From Leptospiraceae bacterium (GTDB lineage Bacteria; Spirochaetota; Leptospiria; Leptospirales; Leptospiraceae), in NCBI GenBank assembly GCA_016708435.1, contig JADJFV010000005.1, positions 310,001 to 374,000 of the forward strand: a stretch of 64,000 nt of DNA, read 5' to 3'. The first letter of the stretch is position 1; the number at the start of each line of letters is the position of its first letter. This document shows positions 16,656 through 24,348 of the stretch, in pieces. The position numbers and the translations under genes are program-made. The notes beneath the pieces were generated by a model, which did not search any database, was not told where the DNA came from, and worked only from the letters and a program-made list of their open reading frames with translations.

Positions 16656-17049
16656 GGTTTAAGGTTAGGTTTTTAGGGAAATTGGTCAAGAAAAAAAAAT
16701 CTGTATGCTGGCGTTTTTTAGTGTGGGTCAACCTTTACTTAGTAGGTAAAAAACATGTTCTAAGAATATGAATTAAACAAGGTAGACCCTCTCAATGTCA
16801 TTAAGTTAAGAAAAACTAGGAAGAAATTAACCACGAAGGGCACGAAGAACACGAAGAAAAGAAGGGCGATAGAGGGATTAACATTTTAGTGAAAGTTTTT
16901 TGAGAGTTATCATTTTGATACTACGTCTCATATAGCGCCTATCGTCTTGGAAATAAAAAATGAATTTTCCTCCTATAAGAGGATTTTTACACCTTAAAAT
17001 AGAAAAGACTTGATTTAGTATTAGCTCAGTTTGTGTATGGCAAATGTAG
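16656..17049. other. Intergenic region with a CACGAAG-type repeat
   Basis: About 390 bp without a supported gene. It holds one recognisable element at 16829-16860 (AACCACGAAGGGCACGAAG followed by AACACGAAG), a short direct-repeat type found dispersed in many bacterial genomes. The rest is AT-rich sequence with stop codons in all frames and no clear terminator or promoter. Confidence 0.5.
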
Positions 17050-17052
17050 GAA

Positions 17053-18549
17053 ATGCTGGAGAAAATTTTTGCTATATAAATTACTAATTCTACAATTACT
17101 TTTTTGTATTCTGTCTATTTGCAGAGGAAAGCATTGCAACGGGAACTGTCGGAAAAAAATATAATTTTGTTCAAAAAGGAATGAAATTAAAATCACTAGA
17201 TGAAGAGAATCAGGGGAACCGTTATGCGATAATCATCGGCATCAATGAATACGAGGATGCGGCGATAAGCAAACTAAACAAAGCGCGTAATGATGCGAAG
17301 GCGCTCGACCGACTCCTAAAGGCTCAGGGCAATTTAATAAAGTAATTCTACTTACAGATGATATAGACCTGCAAAGTAAAAAATATCCGAGTGCGGAAAA
17401 TATCATGGGACGACTCAGGGAAATTCTTTCCGGTGCATCAGAGAATGATTTGATCCTTGTATTTTTCTCCGGTCATGGAGTGACAGACAAAGACGGAAAA
17501 AGGCTACTTGGTCGCAGTTGATTCCGATCAGGCGAATATTTTTCGACTGGGGTTCCGGTAGATAAGATTGTAGCGGAGCTTTCTAAGTTTAATAAATCCT
17601 TACTACTACTCGATGCTTGTCGCGATGTGGTTTACAAGACGAAGGCGCTAGAGCAAAATCCTTTGCAGACAGATAGATATGCAAAGGCAAAATTAGCGGC
17701 TACTTTCTATTCGACGCAATCGGGTTATTTTAGTTTTGAAGATGAAGAATCGGACTATGGGGTATTTACCCGTTATCTCCTCGAAGGACTAGAAGGAAAG
17801 GCAGATACAAATAAGGACAGCGTAGTATCGTTTACGGAAATCGAGCAACATGTGCAAGCGGTAAATAACTGGTCGGCGAAGTTTAAGAAAAAACAAAAGC
17901 CTTCTACTGAAATTCACGGAGAAAAATTTGGCGATCTCGCACTCACTCTAAGCAGACGGAACAGAGAAAAGTCTAATCATAGAAAAAAAGAGGCAACGTC
18001 ACGCGCGCAAGACGTGGGATGTTTTATGATCTTTCTTGTTCCTGGTTGGGGGCAGTGGCATGGAAGGATTATGGATTTGACCCGGCGACTCAGAAGATGA
18101 AAGCCTCTTTCTTTGGAATCGGTTCTTTCTTATTAGTCGCAAATCTTTTTCACGAAAACAGTTTATACAAAGAAGCAAAAGATACTTACAGACAAGAAAC
18201 AATTCTAAATACTGCGACAAGTCTTAGTAGCCCATTCGTATTTACTCCTGCACTTTATACTTATACGCGAGCAGAAGCTGCCGGTGCCGACTACCAAACA
18301 GCGGCTAATCGTGCGAATTTCTCCATCTTAGCTCTAGTAGGTTTTATGGCGATGAATCTTTTAGATGTATCTTTCTTCGGGAACATAACAACGTTTAACC
18401 CCTTCTTAAAAGAACCAACAGCTTTTCTTAGAGGCCGAATTCAAAGTAACCACAGAAAATTAGCCGGTCAAAACGGGCAGAGGGGGAGATTGAAATTGAT
18501 TTTCGTTTTAGTAGACGCTCGGTTCGGCTCCGCTCACCGAGCGGACTAA
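17053..18549 (+). pseudogene. Caspase-like (peptidase C14) protein gene with C-terminal membrane region, broken
   Basis: Pieces in several frames assemble into a caspase-fold peptidase. There is a signal peptide (about 17080-17120), then RYAIIIGINEYEDAAISKLNKA (about 17220-17280), then VILLTDDIDL. The catalytic His motif VFFSGHG is at about 17458-17478 and the catalytic Cys motif LLLLDACRD at about 17602-17628. The fold continues to about 17950 (TSTEIHGEKFGDLALTL-like end). A following PGWGQWHG turn and hydrophobic stretches (GIGSFLLVANLF; ILALVGFMAMNLLDVSFFG) indicate a C-terminal membrane domain. At least four frameshifts occur (near 17100, 17330, 17510-17550 and 18050), so it is not translatable as read. 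Both catalytic residues survive, so decay is probably recent. The 3' end runs into a palindromic repeat. Confidence 0.75.
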
Positions 18550-18619
18550 TTAGTGAAGCGGACTGGTTCGAAGACATTTTACAAAAAAGTCCGATCCCTG
18601 AGCGAAGCCGAAGGGTCGG
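18516..18619. repeat. REP-like palindromes at the end of the caspase pseudogene
   Basis: CGCTCGGT (18516-18523) pairs with ACCGAGCG (18536-18543) around a G+C-rich loop. A second element, GATCCCTGAGCGAAGCCGAAGGGTCG, follows at 18593-18618 and is itself an imperfect palindrome (CCCT...AGGG). Both are G+C-rich relative to the surroundings and of the REP type. The first supplies the last codons of the caspase pseudogene frame. Confidence 0.6.
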
Positions 18620-18646
18620 TGTATAACAAAAAAAGGAGACCAATCA

Positions 18647-19301
18647 ATGAGAAAAAAACTATTCTACCACAAACTATTTCAAAAATACCTAATGGGAGTT
18701 GCGATTTCGTTGGGTCTTGCGAGTGGCGCATTACTAGGAGTAACCGGTCTAGTCGGAACCTACAACAGTTTCTCCGACGGAGAGACGTTAACCGCGAGTA
18801 AGCTAAACGCAAACTTCAATGCGTTAAAAACGGCAATTGCGTCAACAGTGGGAACAATCAGCGCCTACGGAGGAAATACCGCTCCAACAGGTTGGCTTCT
18901 TTTGCGATGGAACAGCCGTTAGCCAGACAACCTATGCAGATTTATTCGCAGTTATAGGTTGTAACTTCCGGATGCAGTGGAGGTAATTTCAATTTGCCCG
19001 ATTTGCGCGGGAGATTTTTGCGAGGCAGAGATGGTGGAGCTTTGCGTGATCCAGATAGCGGAACCCGCACAGCTATGAGCACAGGTGGGAATACAGCGGA
19101 TAATGTGGGGGGGAGTGTGCAGGGGATGCGTTGAAGAGTCATACGCATGATCATAGTTTACCAGTATCAAATTATACAACGTCCGGCGGTAATCCTGATA
19201 GAGTATGGCATGCATCTTATGGAACAAATTCTACATCAGCAACAGGTGGCAATGAAACTCGTCCTGTGAATGCGTATGTGAATTGGATTGTGAAGTATTG
19301 A
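18647..19301 (+). pseudogene. Exported tail-collar-domain protein, copy 1, frameshifted
   Basis: A good Shine-Dalgarno site (AAAGGAG) and ATG start a protein with a signal sequence (about residues 15-32), a conserved segment VGTYNSFSDGETLTASKLN, and the start of a phage tail-collar domain (GTISAYGGNTAPTGWLL). Compared with copy 2 at 20277 it has an extra T near 18900, an extra C near 18965 and several changes near 19108-19135. These destroy the frame, although the domain is recognisable to the end (ETRPVNAYVNWIVKY). Tail-collar domains occur in phage tail fibres and also in bacterial surface proteins. No other phage genes are nearby, so a surface lipoprotein or adhesin origin is more likely. 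Confidence 0.75.
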
Positions 19302-19307
19302 GTAGAC

Positions 19308-19440
19308 CTGTCATTTCGAACATCGCTTGGCGGAAGGATTTGCGGCTAAGCAAATGGGTGGATGTGAGAAATCTATTTGGCTTAATGCGATAGTTCTAAG
19401 AAGGATAGACCTCTCACGATGGGACTGTTCGAGGTGACAG
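19308..19440. repeat. Palindromic element family P, copy a (about 133 bp)
   Basis: The termini CTGTCATTTCGAAC and GTTCGAGGTGACAG form an imperfect inverted repeat. The interior carries GTGAGAAATCTATTTGGCTTA and AAGGATAGACCTCTCAC, which also pair. The same layout recurs at 20944-21075, 32203-32336 and 48291-48404, and as a half element at 23402-23463. It contains no open frame and has the form of a MITE or long REP. Confidence 0.75.
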
Positions 19441-19573
19441 GAGTTGTATGGCTATTTAGAATTAGCCCTTCCTAATTCTACGCAGGGCAGGGGACTTTGT
19501 TGTTGAAGGTAGTAATGTGTTATCTCTTTCTTCTAAGGAAAGGGGTGTTGGAAGAAAAAGTAAACCTCAACTG

Positions 19574-19591
19574 AAAAGTTGGGAATAGGTA
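19574..19591 (+). repeat. 18-bp direct repeat, left copy (leader sequence)
   Basis: AAAAGTTGGGAATAGGTA occurs here and again at 20243-20260, followed in both places by a purine-rich Shine-Dalgarno site (AAGGAG). The DUF433/DUF5615 toxin-antitoxin module lies exactly between the copies. The left copy is followed by an ATG at 19611 that now leads nowhere. Confidence 0.7.
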
Positions 19592-19604
19592 AGTAAGGAG
19601 ATTT

Positions 19605-19957
19605 TTAAAAATGGACAATTATTTCAAGCAAAGAGAGTTCAATTACAGAGTTGGTTTCGAGGTGATTTATGATTGCATCTAAATTAGTTTCAAATAAAGC
19701 TATTAATTTTTTATTCGAAAGATTGCCAGTTGTGATAAGCAAAAGTTTCTTTGGTTCGTTCTTAATTAAAAATCTTTCTATAAAATCGTGGTCTTTCGTA
19801 ATCACCACGCGCTCTGTTTCCATAGACAATCTAAATAAAATAGTATCATCTGTTGCATTACCTTCTTCCAGTTCGGAGGTATGTAGAGTCAAATCCTTTT
19901 ATTCTAAGCCATTTTAGACAGTGCAGATGACAGCATTGCATCAACTATAAAGTTCAT
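19605..19957 (-). pseudogene. DUF5615 (PIN-like) toxin, frameshifted
   Basis: From an ATG at 19957, inside the ATGA overlap with the antitoxin stop, the frame reads NFIVDAMLSSALSK. It then shifts near 19905-19912 and continues in other frames as WLRIKGFD and then LHTSELEEGNATDD, ILFRLSMETERVVITKDHDF and IERFLIKNEPKKLLLITTGN. DUF5615 proteins are small PIN-like nucleases with N-terminal Asp and a central TKDxDF; both are still visible. They pair with DUF433 antitoxins, as here. At least one indel separates the N-terminal catalytic strand from the rest, so the toxin is probably inactive. Confidence 0.7.
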
Positions 19958-20196
19958 GCTGCCTGCAATTTATGGATGCTCTTTATTTTTACCATTTTGC
20001 TCGCAAATAGAATACAAGCTCGGAGATCATCTTTTTCTAAATCAGGGTAGTCTTCTAAAATTTCTTCATGGGTCATTTCCCCGGAAAGAAGTTCCAGCAT
20101 TATCTCTACCGGGTATCGGAGGTTGCGAATGGTAGGTTTTCCGAAACATACACTGGGATTTAGCGTGATGCGTTGTAATAGATTGGTTTCATTCAT
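19954..20196 (-). CDS. DUF433 family antitoxin
   Basis: The 80-residue product from the ATG at 20196 shows the DUF433 pattern: ITLNPSVCFGKPTIRNLRYPVEIMLELL, then MTHEEILEDYPDLEKDDLRACILFASK. These small winged-helix proteins act as antitoxins to DUF5615 toxins and probably bind their own promoter. A TTG at 20232 would add 12 residues with no homology. The toxin gene downstream overlaps it by 4 bp but is frameshifted, so the intact antitoxin may be a relic or may answer a related toxin elsewhere. Confidence 0.75.
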   Translation of the reverse strand: MNETNLLQRITLNPSVCFGKPTIRNLRYPVEIMLELLSGEMTHEEILEDYPDLEKDDLRACILFASKMVKIKSIHKLQAA

Positions 20197-20242
20197 AGGT
20201 TTGAGTGTTCTATGCAAAGAAGAACTAGTCAAGCGAAAAACA

Positions 20243-20260
20243 AAAAGTTGGGAATAGGTA
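20243..20260 (+). repeat. 18-bp direct repeat, right copy (leader of tail-collar copy 2)
   Basis: AAAAGTTGGGAATAGGTA, identical to 19574-19591, sits just upstream of the Shine-Dalgarno site (AAGGAG) and ATG of the second tail-collar gene. The pair brackets the toxin-antitoxin module. Confidence 0.7.
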
Positions 20261-20276
20261 GAAAGGAGAAAAAAAT

Positions 20277-20937
20277 ATGAATAAAAAGTTTAAGCTTTCA
20301 TTTCAAAAAGGAATCTTTCAAGGAATGGGGGATAGTAGTCGTTATCCTCTTCTTCCTCGGCACAGCTTGGGCGGTAACCGGTCTAGTCGGAACCTACAAT
20401 AGTTTCTCCGATGGAGAGACGTTAACCGCGAGTAAGTTAAACGCAAACTTCAACGCTTTAAAAACAGCGATAGCGTCAACAGTGGGAACAATCAGCGCCT
20501 ACGGAGGGAATACCGCTCCTACAGGTTGGCTTCTTTATGATGGAACAGCCGTTAGCCAAACAACGTATGCTGATTTATTTGCGGTCATAGGTTGTAACTT
20601 CGGATGCAGTGGGGGTAATTTCAATTTGCCCGATTTACGTGGTCGCTTTTTGCGAGGCAGAGACGGTGGTAGTGGAAGAGACCCAGATAGTGGAGCAAGG
20701 ACAGCTATGGGCGTGGGTGGGAATACAGCGGATAATGTGGGTAGTGTGCAGGTGGATGAATTAAAGAGTCATACGCATACGGTTCAATGGTCATACGATG
20801 GATCAGATAATGATAGAGACGACTCGCATCCAGGAGTTGGACTTGCTTATCCTAATGGTGGATTGACAACAACTGCAACAGGTGGCAGCGAAACTCGTCC
20901 TGTGAATGCGTATGTGAATTGGATTGTGAAGTATTAG
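20277..20937 (+). pseudogene. Exported tail-collar-domain protein, copy 2, single frameshift
   Basis: The ATG at 20277 has a strong Shine-Dalgarno site (AAGGAG, spacing about 8). The first frame gives NKKFKLSFQKGIFQGMG and then breaks at a G5 run (20327-20331). The +1 frame continues with a membrane/signal stretch (IVVVILFLGTAWAV), VGTYNSFSDGETLTASKLN, and a full tail-collar domain (GGNTAPTGWLLYDGTAVSQ, CSGGNFNLPDLRGRFLRG, THTVQW) to NWIVKY. With one base corrected the protein would be about 219 residues. The single indel in a homopolymer could be sequence error, slipped-strand variation or fresh decay. The function is probably surface display or adhesion. Confidence 0.75.
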
Positions 20938-20943
20938 TAGCCC

Positions 20944-21075
20944 CGTCATTTCGAACTGCTTCACCGTGAGAAATCTATCTGCCTTAATGCGATAGTTCTA
21001 AGATGGATAGACCTCTCACGATTTTTCCGCCCTGCGCTAGACGCGCCCAACGCCTTCGCATGTTCGAGGTGACTG
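20944..21075. repeat. Palindromic element family P, copy b
   Basis: CGTCATTTCGAAC at the left and GTTCGAGGTGACTG at the right, with GTGAGAAATCTATCTGCCTTAATGCGATAG and GATAGACCTCTCACGA inside. It follows tail-collar copy 2 in the same way that copy a follows tail-collar copy 1, so gene and element were probably duplicated together. A G+C-rich insert (CCGCCCTGCGCTAGACGCGCC) lies near its right end. Confidence 0.75.
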
Positions 21076-21218
21076 GGGTTGTGCGGGTAATAATAAGTAA
21101 CCCCTTCCCTTTAGGGAAGGGGTGTTGGGCGCAGAAGTGAAGCAAATAGAATAAGTCGGGGTTAGGTCAAAAGTCCGACAAGAACAAAAAAGTAAGAGTA
21201 AGAAAGGAGAAAAAAATC

Positions 21219-21788
21219 ATGAACAAAAAATTAAACCAATCTTTCCAAAAAAGAATCTTCCACGCACTGAGGATATTATTAATTATCCTCCTGTCAGCCT
21301 GTAAATTTTCATTTGCAGAAGATAAGCTTTCTCAGATTGCTACTGCGTTTAATCTAAGTAAGCCTCAGAGCGAGAGAGATGCAAGGATTATCATTCAGTG
21401 TGATGCAGATACTCCGACTGGCGTTCGCTCGATTCGCGGGTTGGTCACGGACTATGAGACGAATGCTGTTATTTCGAATGCATTTGTTAGCACGCAGGTT
21501 TCTACCGAGGTGTATTCTACTGATGCAGAGGGAAAATTTAAAATCCAAAAAGTAGGAATGGAGACAACACGTGTTACCCTCAAAGTGGTAGCGGATACTT
21601 ATAAAAGTCTATCTACCCCGATTGAATTTACCTGTCAAAATTTGAATGCTTTGATCTATCTTCCAAAAGAAACCATTACAGGCACGAACACAGCGTCTAA
21701 TCCGAATAATACTCCAGTTACTCCGACGGGCACTGCGTCCACAGCTTGTATTTTTAGCATGTCTATCTATGGTGGTTGTAAGTTATGA
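21219..21788 (+). CDS. Lipoprotein with carboxypeptidase-regulatory-like domain
   Basis: The 189-residue product has a strong Shine-Dalgarno site (AAAGGAG) and a signal peptide ending in the lipobox LLSAC. Its first residues (NKKLNQSFQKRIFH) resemble those of tail-collar copy 2, so the leader and signal region are shared by duplication. The mature part contains a carboxypeptidase-regulatory/CNA-B-like beta sandwich (IRGLVTDYETNAVISNAFVS, then STDAEGKFKI) and a Thr/Pro/Asn-rich tail ending with Cys. It is probably lipid-anchored. The stop overlaps the start of the beta-propeller gene (ATGA), so the two are likely co-translated. Confidence 0.75.
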   Translation: MNKKLNQSFQKRIFHALRILLIILLSACKFSFAEDKLSQIATAFNLSKPQSERDARIIIQCDADTPTGVRSIRGLVTDYETNAVISNAFVSTQVSTEVYSTDAEGKFKIQKVGMETTRVTLKVVADTYKSLSTPIEFTCQNLNALIYLPKETITGTNTASNPNNTPVTPTGTASTACIFSMSIYGGCKL

Positions 21789-23350
21789 TTTTTCTCTCTC
21801 AGGGGATAATGGTTCGACAGGCTCACCATGACAAAATATGTGTCACCCTGAGCCTAGTCGAATGGGGCAAATCCGTTTTTATCAGTGCAAGTCAGTGGTT
21901 AATATTACTTTTCATCCTTTCCATTTCTAATTGCATTATCTTTTATCCTCTCGTGGAAAAAAGTTTTGAGGTGAAAGACAAATCAAGCTCTTATGCGATA
22001 GCCGCATTGTATGCACTTGCTGACAAAGAAGCACCTAAAGCGGGTAACGGTGGCACTTTACAAAAACTAAATCCGGGTAACGCGGGATTTACTCTTTCCT
22101 GGAATGAAGGCTCGGACGACAAGACAGATGCATCTAGTCTACGTTATAAAGTATATACATCAACCTCAGACAATCTTCGCACCGTTGGGGATATTGAGGC
22201 TAATGGCGAATTACTTACAGAATCTGCAAAGTCTATGTCTAGTCTTACCATTTCTAATTTGCGAATTCGTGGGACGGTTTCTTATTACAATGTAATCGTG
22301 CAGGATTTGTTTGGCAAAAAGACCGCCTATTCATCTATATCCGCTACGATTATTCCAAAATACTTTTACGCATTAAATCAATCCGACAATTCTGTATCCA
22401 TTTTTACTATAAACAAAACGACAGGTGCTCTAACGCAAGTCAATACACTGAGTGGTGGAAATTCTCCTTCTTCGATTTATATTCCTCCCAAAGGAAACTA
22501 TTTGTATATGGCTTCGACTTCTGAAAATAAAATTAGACTTTATACTTTGGATGCAAATACAGGAAGCTTAACGTTTGCAAATTCCTATTCCGGCGGCAGT
22601 GGAGTAATCTCGTTAATCGCTGATCCGGAAGGACGCTACCTCTATTCTACCGATTCTCTTTCGAATAAAATTTTTATGTTTAAGATTAACTCTACTGATG
22701 GCACACTTACTCCGCTCACTGCTGTTTCAGTGGCTACTGGTAATTATCCGATTCATCTAAGCATTGATCCTTCTGGTAGTTTTGTCTATGCGATGAATCG
22801 GGACTCGGATAGTGAATCCCAATTTGTTCTAAATTATACCACAGGTGAGTTGACTCCTCTTGTTGTATCTTCTCAGGTGACAGGAACCAAACCTTTACAG
22901 GCAGCCATTGATCCATTGGGTGTCTACGCTTTCGCTACAAATTTCATCGGAAATTCTCTTTCCAATTTTAAGATTGACCCTGTGCGCGGCGAATTGAAAT
23001 TATACGCTACTCTAACTACTGCCCTTAGCGCTGGTCCTTCCTCTCTTCAATTTCATCCCTCCGGGAATTATTTGTATGTAGCTGAGTCTACGTCTAATCA
23101 AATTCGGCAAATGAGTTTAGACCGAACAAATGGGATATTACAGCCATTAGCCACGGCAACTGTATCCCAGACTGGCAATCCATTTTACATTTTATCAGAT
23201 TACGGCGGCAAATTCTTATACTCCGTAAATAAAACAGGAAATTCAGTGAGTCTCTATACGATCGGTAGTGATGGCTCTTTAGCGTATAATTCAAATTATC
23301 CGACAGGAAATACTCCTGTATACAGCGTTCTATATCATACAGTGGAGTAA
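21785..23350 (+). CDS. Beta-propeller (lactonase-like) lipoprotein with REP-derived N-terminus
   Basis: The 521-residue open frame has three parts. The first 35 or so codons include a REP element (MVRQAHHD is its typical translation). A hydrophobic signal (WLILLFILSISN) then ends in a likely lipidated Cys. The mature protein has a fibronectin-III-like domain (about 85-195) and a seven-blade propeller of the lactonase/YncE type (about 195-520), with repeats such as KYFYALNQSDNSVSIFTIN, NYLYMASTSENKIRLYTLD and RYLYSTDSLSNKIFMFKIN. Such domains act as binding scaffolds or lactonases; no enzyme claim is made. The ATG at 21785 overlaps the previous stop. Confidence 0.8.
   Translation: MIFLSQGIMVRQAHHDKICVTLSLVEWGKSVFISASQWLILLFILSISNCIIFYPLVEKSFEVKDKSSSYAIAALYALADKEAPKAGNGGTLQKLNPGNAGFTLSWNEGSDDKTDASSLRYKVYTSTSDNLRTVGDIEANGELLTESAKSMSSLTISNLRIRGTVSYYNVIVQDLFGKKTAYSSISATIIPKYFYALNQSDNSVSIFTINKTTGALTQVNTLSGGNSPSSIYIPPKGNYLYMASTSENKIRLYTLDANTGSLTFANSYSGGSGVISLIADPEGRYLYSTDSLSNKIFMFKINSTDGTLTPLTAVSVATGNYPIHLSIDPSGSFVYAMNRDSDSESQFVLNYTTGELTPLVVSSQVTGTKPLQAAIDPLGVYAFATNFIGNSLSNFKIDPVRGELKLYATLTTALSAGPSSLQFHPSGNYLYVAESTSNQIRQMSLDRTNGILQPLATATVSQTGNPFYILSDYGGKFLYSVNKTGNSVSLYTIGSDGSLAYNSNYPTGNTPVYSVLYHTVE
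21811..21863. repeat. REP-like palindrome inside the propeller lipoprotein gene
   Basis: GGTTCGACAGGCTCACCATG (21811-21830) pairs with CACCCTGAGCCTAGTCGAAT (21844-21863). It is the same repeat type as the inner arms at 15952-16016. It lies wholly inside the N-terminal codons upstream of the signal sequence and keeps the frame open. Confidence 0.75.
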
Positions 23351-23356
23351 AATAAT

Positions 23357-24337
23357 ATGAAAAAAATTATAAAGTTATTTAAAAAAAGCCTAAAGCGAAT
23401 CGTTCTAAGGCAAATAGATTTCTCACACTTCGCAAACTGTGAAGCCGCTCGGTTCGAAATGACTGTTATAAATCGCATCGGTGTTCATCGGTGTCTATCG
23501 GTGGTAATCTTTTCTCTTTTCCTAACCAGTTGTGCAAGCATCGAGAAAGACCCGCTTGCCATTCGCACACACGAGCACGGAAGTTTTGAATTCAAGCAAG
23601 TGGGGCTTGGTGGATTTTCGGAAAGCTGTGAAATTTTATACGAAAAAAAAATCGTTCACGGCTTATTCGTATTACCCATTAACCCACTTAATAAAGAAGA
23701 ACTTCCTTCTCTTAAAAATAAAAAGATTAGAATCAAATACTTAATTCGTAAATTGGATTTGCTTTACAACGCTTTAGGATTTGTATTTAGTGTTATTACT
23801 CAGACGATTGTGGTAGAGGATTGTGGGCGGACAAATAATCGAGACGATTTAGCAGAGCAAAAGTCTGTAGACTTTATGAAATCTTTTCTTGGAAAGTATG
23901 AAAAGATTAAAGCGTTAAGAGACGAAGGGAAGTTAAACGTAAAAATTGTAAACGGGCGAATGGTCATTGTCCTCTCAACTGATGTCTTGTTTAACGTTGG
24001 CTCCAAAGAACTTTCTTTCAAAGGAAAAAAGGCGATTATTGAAATAACAAAAATTCTTTCTGAAATTGAAGACCAAAAATTTCAAGTGGAAGGGCATACG
24101 GATAACGATCCATTTAAGGCAGAAGGAGCGACTAATTGGGATTTGGCGGCAAGCCGCGCGCTGAGTGTTCTAAATGAAATGATAAAAACAGGAATGCCAT
24201 CGACTAAAATCTCAGCCGCAAGCTTTGGAGATGCAAGACCGTTAGTCGCAAACGATACTCCTTCCAACAAAAAGCAAAATCGTAGAATTGAAATTGTAGT
24301 TCTGCCGGATATTGAATCTTTGCCGGGCTATGAATGA
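23357..24337 (+). CDS. OmpA-family lipoprotein with repeat-derived N-terminus
   Basis: The 326-residue frame ends with an OmpA/MotB peptidoglycan-binding domain (about 205-318): VLFNVGSKELSFKGKKAI, the core VEGHTDNDPF, and NKKQNRRIEIVVLP. A lipobox (LFLTSC) near residue 58 is preceded by about 35 residues coded by two dispersed repeats. The functional start may therefore be nearer the hydrophobic segment (VVIFSLFLTSC), or the repeats have inserted between start codon and signal core. The domain between lipobox and OmpA region is not recognised. It should anchor outer membrane or periplasmic lipoprotein to the cell wall. It lies 6 bp after the propeller gene. Confidence 0.82.
   Translation: MKKIIKLFKKSLKRIVLRQIDFSHFANCEAARFEMTVINRIGVHRCLSVVIFSLFLTSCASIEKDPLAIRTHEHGSFEFKQVGLGGFSESCEILYEKKIVHGLFVLPINPLNKEELPSLKNKKIRIKYLIRKLDLLYNALGFVFSVITQTIVVEDCGRTNNRDDLAEQKSVDFMKSFLGKYEKIKALRDEGKLNVKIVNGRMVIVLSTDVLFNVGSKELSFKGKKAIIEITKILSEIEDQKFQVEGHTDNDPFKAEGATNWDLAASRALSVLNEMIKTGMPSTKISAASFGDARPLVANDTPSNKKQNRRIEIVVLPDIESLPGYE
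23402..23513. repeat. Half of palindromic element P plus a CATCGGTG repeat, inside a CDS
   Basis: Positions 23402-23463 (GTTCTAAGGCAAATAGATTT to GGTTCGAAATGAC) match one half of the P family in reverse orientation. Positions 23475-23513 (GCATCGGTGTTCATCGGTG, then TCTATCGGTGGTAATC) are a second repeat type, seen also at 28610-28630 and 55322-55356. Both lie within the N-terminal codons of the OmpA-family lipoprotein. Confidence 0.7.
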
Positions 24338-24348
24338 CATTGCGAGGT

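Noticed and set aside
18647..20937. Prophage, on the basis of tail-collar domains
   Set aside because: No capsid, terminase, portal, integrase or other tail genes are present; the proteins have signal sequences, as bacterial surface proteins do.
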